Part shown: piece by piece, positions 63,238 through 64,000 of the stretch
Layout: each line of letters opens with the position of its first letter
How positions within the stretch are numbered: the first letter of the stretch is position 1
Assembly: GCF_008254045.1 (NCBI RefSeq)
Contig: NZ_CP042425.1
Coordinates: forward strand, 62,001 to 126,000
DNA from: Limnoglobus roseus
GTDB lineage: Bacteria; Planctomycetota; Planctomycetia; Gemmatales; Gemmataceae
Length of the DNA stretch: 64,000 bases
Direction of reading: 5' to 3'
Notes under the pieces: generated by a model
The model's database searches: none
The model's input: only the letters and a program-made list of their open reading frames with translations
What the model was told of the DNA's origin: nothing
Translations under genes and position numbers: made by a program

Positions 63238-63923
63238 GCCGGCACCCGCAGGACGAGGCACGTTTGCACGAACGGCCGGACTAGCCACGGCAGAAAGCGG
63301 ATCGGCCGCCCCGGCTTGCCGGTCCCGGCCGCCCGGTCCGCACCCGTCTGCCCGCGGGCACGCTCGCCGGCCGTGCGCAACATCGCCGCCGGACTCTGGA
63401 AGAAGCGGCCCGCCAGGTACGTCGTCAGGTTCCCGCACCGGATCTTCTCGGCGGCCACGACCGTCGTGTTCGGGAACAACTTCGCCAACTCCTCCGGCGA
63501 GGGGCGGAACATCGTGTCGATCGGGTCCGGGTGGTAGGGGAAGCGGTGGGGCACCGAGACGAGCAGGTACCCGCCCGGTTCGACGGCCGCCGTCAGTGCC
63601 CGACAGATGCGGTCCGGGTCGGGCACGTGTTCGAGCAGGTTGTTGCAGAACACGGAGCGGAATTTCCGTGCGCGAACGCGGTCGAGGAAGTCGGCGTCTG
63701 TGAGGTCGCCTACGAGGTCCACCCCCGGTGCGTCCTGAATGTCGGTGTGGACCACGCTCTGTCCGCGTTCAGCGAACGGGCGGAACAGGTGGCGGTCGAT
63801 CCACGGCTGCGTCCTCGCCCGGAACTCGGCCGTGTGGCTGCCGACGTTGAGCATCGGGAACACCGCCACGTCGCCGAGGCGGGCGACCTGCGCGGCAAAC
63901 CAGCGGGCTTCCTTCGGCAGCAT
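63234..63923 (-). CDS. SAM-dependent methyltransferase-like protein
   Basis: The 229-residue product starts MLPKEARWFAAQVARLGDVA at ATG 63923. It has a class I methyltransferase core: MLNVGSHTAEF, HTDIQDAPGVDLVGDLTD, FRSVFCNNLLEHVPDP and EPGGYLLVSVPHRFPYHPDP. Its N-terminal 'LNVGSHTAEF' is an unusual form of the glycine-rich loop. The place in a glycosyltransferase operon suggests methylation of a sugar or lipid carrier. The C-terminal part is basic. It is coupled to the GT4 downstream (GTGA overlap) and follows the partial gene at the right edge by 1 bp. Confidence 0.85.
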   Translation of the reverse strand: MLPKEARWFAAQVARLGDVAVFPMLNVGSHTAEFRARTQPWIDRHLFRPFAERGQSVVHTDIQDAPGVDLVGDLTDADFLDRVRARKFRSVFCNNLLEHVPDPDRICRALTAAVEPGGYLLVSVPHRFPYHPDPIDTMFRPSPEELAKLFPNTTVVAAEKIRCGNLTTYLAGRFFQSPAAMLRTAGERARGQTGADRAAGTGKPGRPIRFLPWLVRPFVQTCLVLRVPA

Positions 63924-63924
63924 G

Positions 63925-64000
63925 TCACCCGCCGGGTTGCAGGTACGGCTTCCCGGCCCGGAACAAGACGAGGCGGCCCGCCAGCCAGTGTCGCTCGTAC
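63925..64000 (-). CDS. 3' end of a further gene of the glycosylation operon (partial)
   Basis: On the minus strand the frame reads YERHWLAGRLVLFRAGKPYL followed by four residues and TGA (63925-63927), one base before the methyltransferase ATG. The tight spacing matches the coupled style of this operon, so a real upstream gene is likely. Only about 24 residues are visible, too few to identify it. Confidence 0.45.
   Translation of the reverse strand, partial: YERHWLAGRLVLFRAGKPYLQPGG

Overview
The window is a high-GC bacterial chromosome segment that reads as a planctomycete of the Gemmata type. The supporting signs are a DUF1549/DUF1553 protein paired with a cytochrome c/WD40 protein, a TIGR02996-type N-terminus, a DUF4058 protein, a DUF1559 pseudopilin-like protein, exported proteins with an 'ALEDRTTP' leader, two large membrane Ser/Thr kinases, DUF1080 modules, and tetrahydromethanopterin C1 genes. 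No tRNA, rRNA, CRISPR array, phage or complete IS element was seen.

Layout. 1-3.2 kb: end of a DUF1549/DUF1553 gene, then a cytochrome c/WD40/coiled-coil gene split by a one-base frameshift. 3.5-6.0 kb: membrane hybrid histidine kinase. 6.0-10.9 kb: HpnN-like RND/MMPL transporter and a metzincin-like metalloprotease. 11.2-13.8 kb: gcvT-gcvH of the glycine cleavage system and a secreted beta-propeller. 13.8-18.5 kb: TIGR02996 and DUF4058 proteins and an AcrB-type RND pump. 18.6-30.6 kb: a long leftward tad/cpa pilus locus (cpaB, secretin, cpaE/tadZ, cpaF/tadA, tadB, tadC, an outer-membrane-type lipoprotein, a small membrane protein, an AAA+ ATPase and a TPR protein), with no Flp pilin or prepilin peptidase. 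31.2-35.0 kb: leftward unit fae, methylene-H4MPT dehydrogenase, CE15-like glucuronoyl esterase and alpha/beta hydrolase. 35.2-42.7 kb: exported sorbosone/glucose-dehydrogenase-like propeller with FG-GAP repeats, an uncharacterised protein, a small ORF, a Ser/Thr kinase and a toxin-antitoxin pair with a frameshifted toxin. 42.8-50.9 kb: glutamine synthetase, an exported PHP protein and a 1751-residue Ser/Thr kinase fused to carbohydrate-type modules. 51-53 kb: AraC regulator divergent from a DUF1559 protein. 53.1-55.9 kb: leftward unit of ECF sigma factor, R2K-type ATP-grasp, NADAR and bacterial PARG. 56-61 kb: TadG-like VWA protein and an ABC transporter. 61-64 kb: translationally coupled glycosylation operon (methyltransferase, GT4, GT2, DUF2304).

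The best candidate for an undescribed system is the ECF sigma/ATP-grasp/NADAR/PARG unit. It combines two enzymes predicted to remove or process ADP-ribose with a peptide-ligase-like ATP-grasp, and no ADP-ribosyltransferase is visible. The second candidate is the fae-mtdB-CE15-hydrolase unit, which could couple sugar-ester or methyl-sugar degradation to formaldehyde oxidation.

The DNA also carries dispersed palindromes. One family has 26-28 bp arms in three copies, with a compensatory base pair. One of these copies sits inside a second palindrome and forms an in-frame 48-codon insert in a glycosyltransferase gene. A second family centred on CACGGCCGTG sits at gene 3' ends in three copies. All functions come from reading the sequence by eye; no database search was run.
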